Assembly: GCA_022824265.1 (NCBI GenBank) | Contig: JAJEAG010000091.1 | Coordinates: forward strand, 1-61,441 | Length of the DNA stretch: 61,441 nt | Direction: 5' to 3' | Origin: Candidatus Poribacteria bacterium | Lineage (GTDB): Bacteria > Poribacteria > WGA-4E > WGA-3G | Shown here: positions 44,433 through 52,806 of the stretch, in pieces | How the letters are laid out: each line of letters begins with the position of its first letter | Numbering within the stretch: position 1 is the stretch's first letter | The notes under the pieces: generated by a model | Told to the model about the DNA's origin: nothing | Seen by the model: the letters and a program-made list of their open reading frames with translations, nothing else | The model's database searches: none | Position numbers and translations under genes: made by a program

Positions 44433-44989
44433 GTAAGCGCGCTGGACTTCAATAATAAATTACCGAATCTATTTTTTAATCTTCATCTAACCGCACCATA
44501 AGTGTCAATTTAAGGACGAGATGCGTTTGTAGTCGCGCAATTCATTGCGCCTCTTACACTAACGTAGGGGCGAGGTTTCCTCGCCCGTCTTCACTTCTTA
44601 CATTCTCGTAGGTCGGAGCGAGCAAAGCAACCTCTGACAAGTATTATGTCTGAACCAAGATTTACAAAATAAGAGATTTGTATGCCAATGTTCCTTTGTC
44701 AAAAGTAGCCCTTCATCCTGGACAACGGAATATATACTACAAATTCCTAATCCTGCAAATCCTATAATCCCGGGGAATGCCTAAATGGCATTCATACCGT
44801 TGATTTGGAAATCCTGGTTCAGACAACAAGCAATTCAAACGGACAAGAATCACTAAATTGACGCTTATGGTGCGGTTTCATGAAGATTAATTTATTCTTT
44901 CGGTAATATTAATGTCCCAATACCTGTAAGCGCGCTGGACTTCAATAATAACTTACCGAATTTATTTCTTAATCTTCATCTAACCGCAC
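44433..44989. repeat. Foldback element, copy C, flanked by a 64-bp direct repeat
   Basis: Inverted arms at 44459-44512 and 44854-44907 share CCGCACCATAAGTGTCAATT and complement. The core CCATAAG(T/C)GTCAATTTA is the same as in copies A and B, but the outer arms differ. A 64-base stretch starting GTAAGCGCGCTGGACTTC occurs at 44433-44496 and again at 44926-44989. The interior holds GCGCAATTCATTGCGCCTC and a nested copy of the CTGAACCAGGATTTTC element (44648-44825). No gene is present. Confidence 0.65.
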
Positions 44990-45039
44990 TATTTACACAA
45001 GTTCGGTTAGGAAACCGAACCTACCAATGTGTCCAAGTA

Positions 45040-45302
45040 ATTTGGTTGAATCCACATCCTAAATTCCGTTGTCATTGTTTTGGTAAAATAATCCGAATTT
45101 TCAGAGTCATTCTTGACTATATAAGTCATAATTACCCTGTAAAACCAGACAGTATATGGGTTCACGACACATGAATAATTTGTTCAATTTTCTACTTGAC
45201 TCTGAAAACTCTGAATCTTTAGAATGAAAGTAATGTAAATATCATCATATAAAAAGGAACGACTTCTGGCACACAACACTATTCATTAATCGAACTCACG
45301 TT
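45040..45302. repeat. MITE-like element, copy 2
   Basis: It matches the interior and right end of the element at 33315-33605: TTGAATCCACATCCTAAATT, CCGAATTTTCAGAGTCATTC, GACTCTGAAAACTCTGAATC, GTAATGTAAATATCATCAT, and the terminal CGAACTCACGTT (45291-45302). The left terminal repeat is not recognisable, so the left end has decayed or was displaced by the neighbouring foldback element. Confidence 0.7.
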
Positions 45303-45343
45303 ATTCTAATAGCGAAACTTTGTAAAACAAAAACCAAAAAATT

Positions 45344-46519
45344 TTATCTTCGTGCATGCTGTGATTCTACTGGTGCACGGTATTCAACATTCAGATGTGG
45401 TGTCTCTAAACGCACATGTCCTTGATGGCGTGACATCAAACAACTCTCCAATGTACCACTTACTAACAATGTTCTTTCCGCAGGATACGGTGCAACACCT
45501 GTCTCAAAAAGTTCCTCAATTTTGGATACAAGACATGCAGAATACGTTACATTAGGAGTAGGTGTTAAGAAAAACTGAGTTGATACTGGCACGGACTCAT
45601 CCTTAATTTTCCCCGCAAAGCAGTAATCCCGGACAGCACCATTGAGCATCAGAAGTGTGGCTTTAAACCCATCATTATATTCAATGAAATATGCAGACGG
45701 ATTGTCAACGAGCCGATATATTTCTCTATTGCCAATCATATCTTGGGTCCTACCATCTTCATCAGTCAAACCGCATGGCGTATCACTTCTGGAGAGTGCT
45801 GCTTCCAACAATTCCATTGACCAACGTCCTTCCTTACCAAATTTCCAAACATCTTCACCATCTATCAAATGCACAGCAGCGACACCTGTTTCCCCACCTT
45901 TTCTGCGTTCCACCATACACTGCATTGCCTCTAATGCGTGATAATCCATTGGATCAGAACCACCTACACCGACCATAAGAGCATTTTCAAGGTCGCAGTC
46001 ATACGGTAAGTCAACATCTGGCAATCGCCAAGTTACTGGTAATGAGGAACCTGCAAGCACACCAAAGTTGAGACGGTAACCATCGCCCACCATCTCCTTT
46101 GCTTTTTCAAAACTATAGGATAGGTGTTTATCATTGAAGATAGGCACAGATTTGCCATCTTCTTCAAAGACCTTTACACATTCTTTAAAGAATTCATAAC
46201 GGGGATATAGCACCTGACTCATCTCATTGTGTGGATAATCACCGTGTTCTCCAATGAGTAAAACCGCATCGACTGCGATCTTATCACCACCACAGCGAAG
46301 TGTCTCAGCAATAGTCGGATAGACATTAAAGCCAAATTCTCTGGCACGGTCTTCGCTCTGATCCCCTTCTGGTTTCTGGTCAACAAACATAGAAACTACA
46401 CGCATATTCGGACGATGCCATTTTCCTTCTTTAGGATAACCTACGAGAAAACGGTCAGCAAAGTGTTGTGCATGCGTAAGGTAACGGTAGATTGTGGTAA
46501 CAACTGCAATTCGTTTCAT
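45344..46519 (-). CDS. Conserved protein of unknown function, paralogue 2 of a tandem pair
   Basis: Not assigned to a named family. It has about 391 residues and is clearly homologous to the preceding gene: KRIAVVTTIYRYLTHAQHFA, VDAVLLIGEHGDYPHNE, LYPRYEFF, PIFNDKHLSY, LAGSSLPVTWRLPDVDLP, YHALEAMQCMVERRKGGETG, ETPHLNVEY. Similar proteins occur in planctomycetes and related groups with unknown role. There is no signal peptide. The start at 46519 follows GGAGG in the tail of the upstream gene; the annotated frame extends upstream into that gene. Confidence 0.8.
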   Translation of the reverse strand: MKRIAVVTTIYRYLTHAQHFADRFLVGYPKEGKWHRPNMRVVSMFVDQKPEGDQSEDRAREFGFNVYPTIAETLRCGGDKIAVDAVLLIGEHGDYPHNEMSQVLYPRYEFFKECVKVFEEDGKSVPIFNDKHLSYSFEKAKEMVGDGYRLNFGVLAGSSLPVTWRLPDVDLPYDCDLENALMVGVGGSDPMDYHALEAMQCMVERRKGGETGVAAVHLIDGEDVWKFGKEGRWSMELLEAALSRSDTPCGLTDEDGRTQDMIGNREIYRLVDNPSAYFIEYNDGFKATLLMLNGAVRDYCFAGKIKDESVPVSTQFFLTPTPNVTYSACLVSKIEELFETGVAPYPAERTLLVSGTLESCLMSRHQGHVRLETPHLNVEYRAPVESQHARR

Positions 46520-46523
46520 GGTC

Positions 46524-47717
46524 TCATGTCCTCCAGAAGGTTGATTCTTCGGTAGCTTTGTAGTCAATGTTCAAATGCGGTGTTTCCTGTTTAGTCTCTT
46601 CAGAATGAAGACTATCTACACCTGCCGCAACCAATCCCGTTGTCAACAACGTACGTTCTACTGGATAGGTAGCTTTTCCTGTCAGAAACATCTTCTCTAT
46701 GTTGTTCACAAGGGGAGAAAAGAAGTTTGCTAATGTTGTGCGTGCGGGTGGCATAGGAAGATACATCTGTGTTGAAAGCACTTCATTTTCAGAACCGATA
46801 TATGCAGCAAAGTTAAAATCCTGCACCAAACCGTTCATCAGAATCATTGTAGATTTTAGTCCGTCATTATGTTCATACTGATATGCAATAGGGTCTTTGA
46901 CAATCTCTTTCATCTCATCTAACGTTGGAAACGGGTTGTTAAACCCAGGACGTGATGGTGTGAGGGTATGACTCCGACAGAGTGCAGATTCAAAGAGTTC
47001 CCGTGACCAAAGCTCAGAATGGTGAGCATTCCAAAACGCGTCGCCGCGATATGCCTGTAACCATTTCACACCGCTTTCACCACCTTCGCGCCGTTCAACC
47101 ATACATTGTAAAGTCTCCAATGCATGGAAATCGTAACTATCCACACCACCATATCCGACACATACTGCTTCAGAAATAGACACATTCAACGGCATATCAA
47201 TTGAAGGGGTTCGCCATGTGACAGGCAGTGAAGACCCAGCCATAAATGCGAAATCCATTGATTGAGATATATCATACATCTCTCTCGCCCAATCCCAATT
47301 CCATGAAAGGTGTTTATCATTGAATACAGGCACACCGCGTCCACTTCGTTCAAACACCTCAACCATTTGCATAAAGTGTTCATAGCGCGGATACAGACGT
47401 TGCCCTTTATCATTACTGGGATATTCTCCGTGTTCTCCGATAAGCAGCACACCATCAACTGCCAATTCCTCACCGCCGAGGGTGAGTGCCTCCGCGATTG
47501 TTGGATATCCTTTCATAGTAGGGAAACGTTCTAACCTATCGCTACTTATGTCGTTGTCCTTAACCTGTTCAACATATAGTGATACAAGATCCATTGGAGG
47601 ATAATGGTGTCGACTATTCCATCCGTATCCTTCCAAAAATCTATCAACGATGTGCTGCGCGTGCGAGTATTTATGGTATATTGTAACAATTGCAGCGATT
47701 TTCGGACGTTTATCCAT
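46524..47717 (-). CDS. Conserved protein of unknown function, paralogue 1 of a tandem pair
   Basis: A 397-residue protein with the same pattern as its neighbour: KIAAIVTIYHKYSHAQHIVD, VDGVLLIGEHGEYPSNDKG, LYPRYEHF, PVFNDKHLSWNW, MAGSSLPVTWRTPSIDMP, YDFHALETLQCMVERREGG, ETPHLNIDY. The conserved Glu-His pair in IGEHG, the FNDKH segment and ExLQCMVERR look like an active site, but this is inference. AAGGAAG precedes the ATG. The two genes are separated by four bases, so they probably form a hetero-oligomer or sequential enzymes. Confidence 0.82.
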   Translation of the reverse strand: MDKRPKIAAIVTIYHKYSHAQHIVDRFLEGYGWNSRHHYPPMDLVSLYVEQVKDNDISSDRLERFPTMKGYPTIAEALTLGGEELAVDGVLLIGEHGEYPSNDKGQRLYPRYEHFMQMVEVFERSGRGVPVFNDKHLSWNWDWAREMYDISQSMDFAFMAGSSLPVTWRTPSIDMPLNVSISEAVCVGYGGVDSYDFHALETLQCMVERREGGESGVKWLQAYRGDAFWNAHHSELWSRELFESALCRSHTLTPSRPGFNNPFPTLDEMKEIVKDPIAYQYEHNDGLKSTMILMNGLVQDFNFAAYIGSENEVLSTQMYLPMPPARTTLANFFSPLVNNIEKMFLTGKATYPVERTLLTTGLVAAGVDSLHSEETKQETPHLNIDYKATEESTFWRT

Positions 47718-47739
47718 AATGTCTTCCTTAAATGTTCCT

Positions 47740-48234
47740 TTACGGTGATGGTATTAGTGAATCTGTATTTAATGGTCTTTCCATCAAGACAACCGGTGCT
47801 TGACAGCAATCACAATTTCCTGGGGCAACAGTGCGAATATAACACGTATCACAAAAGTAATAAAGTTCATGGACAACACCGTCAACGATTGACATGAAAC
47901 GTAGCACCTCTAACAAGTGCGTGTTTGGGAACACACGACCAACAATTAGCAAATCTTTTTCATGAAGTCTTTTGTCAACAAAAAGTGCTTTTGATAATGA
48001 TGTGTGTAATAATGTGAAGTATTTGTCCTTGGTAGTTTTGAAGCCGTATAGATGTTGATGTTCATCATCCAAATCTACATTATAACGTGTTTTCATCTCT
48101 TCAGCTAAGCAAAGCACTTTTCCGTTGAGTTTAACTTCCTGAGGTTCTGGTTTTTCAACAGTAGTCTTTGCTCCAACTATCATTATTACCATTACAATGA
48201 ATATTGGTATTATCATTAAGGATTTACGCATCAT
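47740..48234 (-). CDS. Exported or membrane-anchored protein with cysteine-rich C terminus
   Basis: Not recognised. A 164-residue protein with an N-terminal hydrophobic segment (about 5-22) that may be a signal anchor. The C-terminal third has CDTCYI and CDCCQAP, which could bind a metal or form disulfides. Its ATG follows the stop of the PhyH gene directly (TAG-ATG), so it belongs to that operon. Confidence 0.7.
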   Translation of the reverse strand: MMRKSLMIIPIFIVMVIMIVGAKTTVEKPEPQEVKLNGKVLCLAEEMKTRYNVDLDDEHQHLYGFKTTKDKYFTLLHTSLSKALFVDKRLHEKDLLIVGRVFPNTHLLEVLRFMSIVDGVVHELYYFCDTCYIRTVAPGNCDCCQAPVVLMERPLNTDSLIPSP

Positions 48235-49107
48235 CTACTCCTTGTTTGCCCATCGGTTTGGACCGGGACCCGGTTTATGTTCCTCCCGAATCCGTTTGAA
48301 ATCTTCTGGTGTCGTAACAACATCATTGGAATGCAATTTACTACGTGCAAGAAAACCTGCTTCCGGTTCATAGCCAATAGGTTCTGCAGCGTCCTGATAG
48401 CGAGAATCAACACTCCATCTGACTTGATTGCTAACATTCGGAATAGAACGGTGGGGGGTTAGATTAGTAAGTAAAAGAACACTACCAAACTTAACAGGAA
48501 CTACTACTGGGTCAACTTCCGGCAATTCATCATCCGGAATTTCAAGATAGAAACGTTCTGAAGGACGGTGTAGAAAAACACCATCACGATGTGCATGTGG
48601 GATAACTTCCATACAACCATTCTCTACCGTCGCATCTATCAACGGTATCCAGATTGTCAGTTGCAAAACTGAATCACATTTCGGTTCCATATACCCTGCA
48701 TCTTGATGCCATGGAACTAAGGTTCTGTCATGATCTGGAAGTTTAGGACGAACACGATAGGCAGGATGACACATTATCTCCGGTCCCACAAGAGACTCAG
48801 CAATATCAAGTAATTTCGGATTAACAAGAAGATCAAAAAGTGCTGGACCAGTATACACTCCACTAAAAACTCCCTGGAAAACAGTTTCAGATTGTTCTGA
48901 TATTTTTGCTAAACGCGTGTCAAAGCCTTCTGTTTTAAATTCAGAATCAATTTCACCATCAGCATAAAGTTGTGCTGCACCTGTGTCAACAACTTCCTCA
49001 AACTCCGTAATTAGCGGATTTAAGTCATCAGGTTCAAGTGCGTCTTCAATTAACAAATAACCGTTCTCGTTGAAATCATGGATTTGCGAATCTGATAATG
49101 TTTTCAT
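48235..49107 (-). CDS. Phytanoyl-CoA dioxygenase (PhyH) family protein
   Basis: The second PhyH-type Fe(II)/2-oxoglutarate oxygenase in the window, 290 residues. Metal ligands: His-x-Asp in VPWHQDAGYM and the distal His in LTPHRSIPN; the 2-oxoglutarate Arg lies in NQVRWSVDSRY. ENGCMEVIPHAH is typical. AGAGGAG precedes the ATG, eight bases after the VOC gene. The MBL-VOC-PhyH order suggests a small catabolic operon for an unknown compound. Confidence 0.92.
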   Translation of the reverse strand: MKTLSDSQIHDFNENGYLLIEDALEPDDLNPLITEFEEVVDTGAAQLYADGEIDSEFKTEGFDTRLAKISEQSETVFQGVFSGVYTGPALFDLLVNPKLLDIAESLVGPEIMCHPAYRVRPKLPDHDRTLVPWHQDAGYMEPKCDSVLQLTIWIPLIDATVENGCMEVIPHAHRDGVFLHRPSERFYLEIPDDELPEVDPVVVPVKFGSVLLLTNLTPHRSIPNVSNQVRWSVDSRYQDAAEPIGYEPEAGFLARSKLHSNDVVTTPEDFKRIREEHKPGPGPNRWANKE

Positions 49108-49115
49108 AACTCCTC

Positions 49116-49535
49116 TTATATCTGTACAAGTTCAATTAGGATACCGTCCGGATCTCTCGCACATACAACACCTGCTGCATCAGGTGCACTAACAGGTTCC
49201 GAAAGGAATTCAACACCCTTCAATTTTAAGTCTTCAACACTCTTCTGTATATCATCTACGATGAAAGTCAGCCATCGTACACCAGCTGAGAATATGTTGT
49301 CCGGTGTCTGCGGTGGTGATTCTATATCCATCAATTTGATAAGAGTATTGCCAGCCTTTAATCTTACTTGACGGAATCCTGTGGGTGCGAGTCCAACGTC
49401 CTGTGCAAGATTCTCAGGAATTTCCAGATCCAGCACAATCTCAAAACCTAATTTGGTGTGATAGAAATCCAATGACTTCTCAAAATCGCTACATGTTATA
49501 GCTATGTCTACTATTTGGTGTGATAAGTTTAACAC
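49116..49535 (-). CDS. VOC-superfamily (glyoxalase/dioxygenase-like) protein
   Basis: A 139-residue protein with two beta-alpha-beta-beta-beta units: QIVDIAITCSDFEKSLDFYH, LGFEIVLDLEIP, then GVRWLTFIVDDIQKSVEDL, GVVCARDPDGILIELVQI. Glu in ILIELVQI and His or Gln near the first strand could bind a metal. Members are glyoxalases, ring-cleaving dioxygenases or epimerases. The start is GTG, and its Shine-Dalgarno (GAAGGA) lies in the last codons of the upstream MBL gene. Confidence 0.88.
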   Translation of the reverse strand: MLNLSHQIVDIAITCSDFEKSLDFYHTKLGFEIVLDLEIPENLAQDVGLAPTGFRQVRLKAGNTLIKLMDIESPPQTPDNIFSAGVRWLTFIVDDIQKSVEDLKLKGVEFLSEPVSAPDAAGVVCARDPDGILIELVQI

Positions 49536-49538
49536 AAT

Positions 49539-51368
49539 TTATCCTTCCGCAATTACAAAAATTGCTTCACGAAATTGACCAAGTGGACGTAGGTTATAGG
49601 TAATGTCTACAGGCACCACTATTCGTCCTGATAAAGAAACGTGTTGCGGAATCGGAATAGAAAAATCAACGCATCCATCTGTCTTCGCTGGAATCGTTGT
49701 CTCTTTAGGATCGATACCTATACCCCATGGTGCAGGAAGAATTGGTTGCACAGTTGCTGTCCGCGGTTCAGATGAATGGTTCGTTATCTCTACGCGCAAC
49801 TGTGCTATTCCTCCCTGTACAACTTCTTGTTCATAAGGATAGCAGCGAACCCAATGTTCATCCATACCGTAGTTAGCATGATCCCACGGAAAGAGTTCGG
49901 TATAACACTTTTCTCGTTCTGCAAGTGTGCTTAACATAAAGTCGATTTCGCTGTCAGTAAAATCGAATGCTACATCAACATGACAGTTGAATATATGTGT
50001 TGGTTTGAGCTCCTGAATTAACCGTAGACATCTCTCGTAACCGACATCTGCACCGAGTAAGTTGCGATTTCCAGAACAGTAATCGTCAATACCTGCCATC
50101 GTGAAAGAATCACCCGAAAAGAACATACGTACGCCGCACCCTTCCACGAGCAACCCTCCATGATAATAGGTTTGACCAGGAAAGTGGTATGCAGTCATTG
50201 TGAACTCATTCCACTGCCAAGTATCACCATCACATGTAGTCCGGTCAACACGAGTAGCAGATGGCGAAATACAAGGTAATCTGTAACCGATTGGGTTAGT
50301 AATAACTTGTGCAACTATCTCATCGGTTATCGTTTCACAAGAAAAAGTCTCTTGAAACTCAGGAACAGCATTTACATGGTCATCGTGATAGTGTGTTACC
50401 CAAAACTGCGTAACATCAGAAATTTCACCATCTTCTTGCAACTGCTGTATCTGTTTTATCACATTTGGCGAACCACAATCCATAACAAACGCTTCACCGT
50501 TTTCTGATATAATCAACCATGTTGTGCCGATGTGTCGTAAGAAATCGGGAGGTGGTTTACCTTCCCGAATTGGCATGTGGTGAGTGCATCCTTCATATTC
50601 GGTAAATAGTTTTGGAAAATAGTGACGGAGTGCTGAGATTGACACATATTTGTCGTAACACTCTTCCAACCGATCCAAAAGCGCGTCAATTGCCTTGTCA
50701 GGATTATCCATGATATTACCATGCGTGGGAATAAGTGTAGTTGGCGATGACTGTCGTACCTTTTCAAGACTCTCCTTTAATTCATCTCGCGCACCAAGGA
50801 ATCCATGGTAGTCAGTGGTCTGCTGTCCCTTCTGTAGACTATAGAGTTCCCATATCTTACCTTCGTCGTAGATAAGATCCCCTGTAAATGCAAAACGTTG
50901 TCCGTCAACATCAATAAGGTATGTAACGCTGCCATCAGTATGTCCTGGTGTTTCAAGGATAGTCACCAATGCTGAACCCCACTCAATTTTGTCGCCTTCG
51001 GTATATGTATCTGCCACTCGAATAGATTCAGCACGCATCAAATTGTGCGGATGGCAGTTGTAAAGGTGCCACCGATATTTTTCATCATTCCAAAAAGTTT
51101 CTACCTTCGCAAACCACGATTCCTCTTTTGCAGGCACCCCAATATGGACATTATCACCAATTGGACAATTCAGCAAGCTATCACGATGGTGGTGTGTATA
51201 GAGAAAATGCTCAGCATTAGAGATACCAAGTTCTACGTATGTCATATTGAATGTAGGTCCACTTGGATCAATGAGTATTGCCTTGCTATCATCAAGCAAA
51301 ATACCTGTGTTTACATGTCCGTGATGAACGTACAAGTTTTCACTAAGTTGTGTATAGTCTAATTTCAT
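49539..51368 (-). CDS. Two-domain metallo-beta-lactamase-fold protein with C-terminal beta domain
   Basis: A 609-residue protein with two MBL-fold halves. The first (about 10-220) has GHVNTGILLDDSKAILIDPS, THHHRDSLLN, TPGHTDGSVTY and FTGDLIYD; its HxHxDH motif is degenerate (HHHRDS). The second (about 265-490) has the intact THYHDDHVNAVP, HFPGQTYYHGG, FFSGDSF and NCHVD. A tail of about 90 residues resembles an immunoglobulin-like domain (VEITNHSSEPRT). The second half is probably the active hydrolase. It heads the MBL-VOC-PhyH operon. Confidence 0.85.
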   Translation of the reverse strand: MKLDYTQLSENLYVHHGHVNTGILLDDSKAILIDPSGPTFNMTYVELGISNAEHFLYTHHHRDSLLNCPIGDNVHIGVPAKEESWFAKVETFWNDEKYRWHLYNCHPHNLMRAESIRVADTYTEGDKIEWGSALVTILETPGHTDGSVTYLIDVDGQRFAFTGDLIYDEGKIWELYSLQKGQQTTDYHGFLGARDELKESLEKVRQSSPTTLIPTHGNIMDNPDKAIDALLDRLEECYDKYVSISALRHYFPKLFTEYEGCTHHMPIREGKPPPDFLRHIGTTWLIISENGEAFVMDCGSPNVIKQIQQLQEDGEISDVTQFWVTHYHDDHVNAVPEFQETFSCETITDEIVAQVITNPIGYRLPCISPSATRVDRTTCDGDTWQWNEFTMTAYHFPGQTYYHGGLLVEGCGVRMFFSGDSFTMAGIDDYCSGNRNLLGADVGYERCLRLIQELKPTHIFNCHVDVAFDFTDSEIDFMLSTLAEREKCYTELFPWDHANYGMDEHWVRCYPYEQEVVQGGIAQLRVEITNHSSEPRTATVQPILPAPWGIGIDPKETTIPAKTDGCVDFSIPIPQHVSLSGRIVVPVDITYNLRPLGQFREAIFVIAEG

Positions 51369-51521
51369 AAGTTAATCTCAAACGAATTTATTATTCTACT
51401 GGTTTAAGTCTCTTAGCATGCGATCCATCTTTTTCAATCGCAACTATCTATGTTCTTTCACCAGATGCCTCTCATTGTCCTTAACCACAAAAATAGCGTT
51501 ACTTTTTAATCTAATCATATC

Positions 51522-52745
51522 TCACTTCATCTCCTTCTCAATGATTGCCATGCTAATTCTACTGACCCGCCGTCCACCGTGTGAACGGACTTTCTTCCAC
51601 TTCCCTATCTTGTGTTCCGAACCCGAAAATGTCATGATAGCAAAATCATGCATTTCATCTTCATGACGTTCTCTTTCACCTTTGATTCCAAAGAACCTTA
51701 GGAATGCTGGAGGTTGGTTAAGCCTAAGTCTATACTCAGATTCGAACTTACCCCAATTAGTGTATGTGACGGGTTCTCCGTTCTCCCAAATCCATTTCCC
51801 TTCCTCCGCAGTGTCCGTAATTCCAATCCAATAATTCTCTACACCAAATGCATTTTCAAGCCAAACTTGTTCATGCAAATTTGTTACTGTCACCAAATAC
51901 GCATTTTCTATTTCTGCTTGAATTTGTGCATCAATCCTATCATTACATATAATTTTCTTATATGCATGTCCATTTAACGGATTAATAATCCACATTCCTG
52001 GTTTACCAGATACCTTCTGGTTACGATTGCGTTCATTTTGCATCGGTTCTGGTGGCGGTTCGGAAAAATCCGCTGGGTTTCCATTCAACGTCAATACCTG
52101 TGTAACAGGTTCACCTGGGGTATAGATAAAAGGATCAATTTCAGCGGAAAGACCACGGTAGTTTAGTGATAGTGTATACACGCCATAAGAATATATAGGA
52201 ATTTCAAAGTATCCTTCTGCATTAGTCTCAATGAAACGACCAAAGGAACTATTGTATTGCCTAATTAGAGAAATAAATGCAGTGGTGACGTTGAGTGTTA
52301 CATTTGTAAGCGGATCACCATTCTTGAATACGATTCTACACCGTTTGTTCAATAGATTACGAGTAACAACTTCTACGTTATTGATACTTGTGCCAGGTGT
52401 AATATTAAATGGAAATGAGACGTATGGAGTATAAGCATTGTTGTATATCACCACTTTACCAATTTTGATAGATTCTATACTCATATTCTTTTCAAGGAAC
52501 CTGAGTTGAACTTCACTCAAAGACATACCTGAGAATATGAACCGTCCTTTAGAATCAGTTTTCGATTTTGAACTTGAAAGAAGTAAAGTTAGACCAACAA
52601 TTGGTTCTCCATTTTGATTGATAACCCGACCAGATATCGTTGACTGTACATCTTGTGCAATACTGTGTTTAGTGGAAAGTTGTCCCATCACAATCAACAC
52701 CAATGTGATAAGTAATAATTGAACTAAAAAACTTATACGTGTCAT
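51522..52745 (-). CDS. Secreted protein with CnaB-like domains and a C-type-lectin-like domain, paralogue 2
   Basis: A 407-residue exported protein: signal peptide (to about residue 30, ending SIAQD), a carboxypeptidase-regulatory/CnaB-like domain (ISGRVINQNGEPIVGLTLLL, TDSKGRFIFSGM), a second such domain (KNGDPLTNVTLNV, EGYFEIPIYSYG), then a C-type-lectin-like domain (about 250-407) with GHAYKKIICND, NAYLVTVTN, YWIGITDTAEEGKWIWENGE, PVTYTNWG. Most of the usual disulfide cysteines are absent. Such proteins bind surfaces or glycans. It is 61 bases downstream of its paralogue. Confidence 0.8.
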   Translation of the reverse strand: MTRISFLVQLLLITLVLIVMGQLSTKHSIAQDVQSTISGRVINQNGEPIVGLTLLLSSSKSKTDSKGRFIFSGMSLSEVQLRFLEKNMSIESIKIGKVVIYNNAYTPYVSFPFNITPGTSINNVEVVTRNLLNKRCRIVFKNGDPLTNVTLNVTTAFISLIRQYNSSFGRFIETNAEGYFEIPIYSYGVYTLSLNYRGLSAEIDPFIYTPGEPVTQVLTLNGNPADFSEPPPEPMQNERNRNQKVSGKPGMWIINPLNGHAYKKIICNDRIDAQIQAEIENAYLVTVTNLHEQVWLENAFGVENYWIGITDTAEEGKWIWENGEPVTYTNWGKFESEYRLRLNQPPAFLRFFGIKGERERHEDEMHDFAIMTFSGSEHKIGKWKKVRSHGGRRVSRISMAIIEKEMK

Positions 52746-52806
52746 TTTTTAATTCTCCATTTAATGCAGTAAGAAATTCAATCAGCAACAAATGCTAATA
52801 CAAGAT

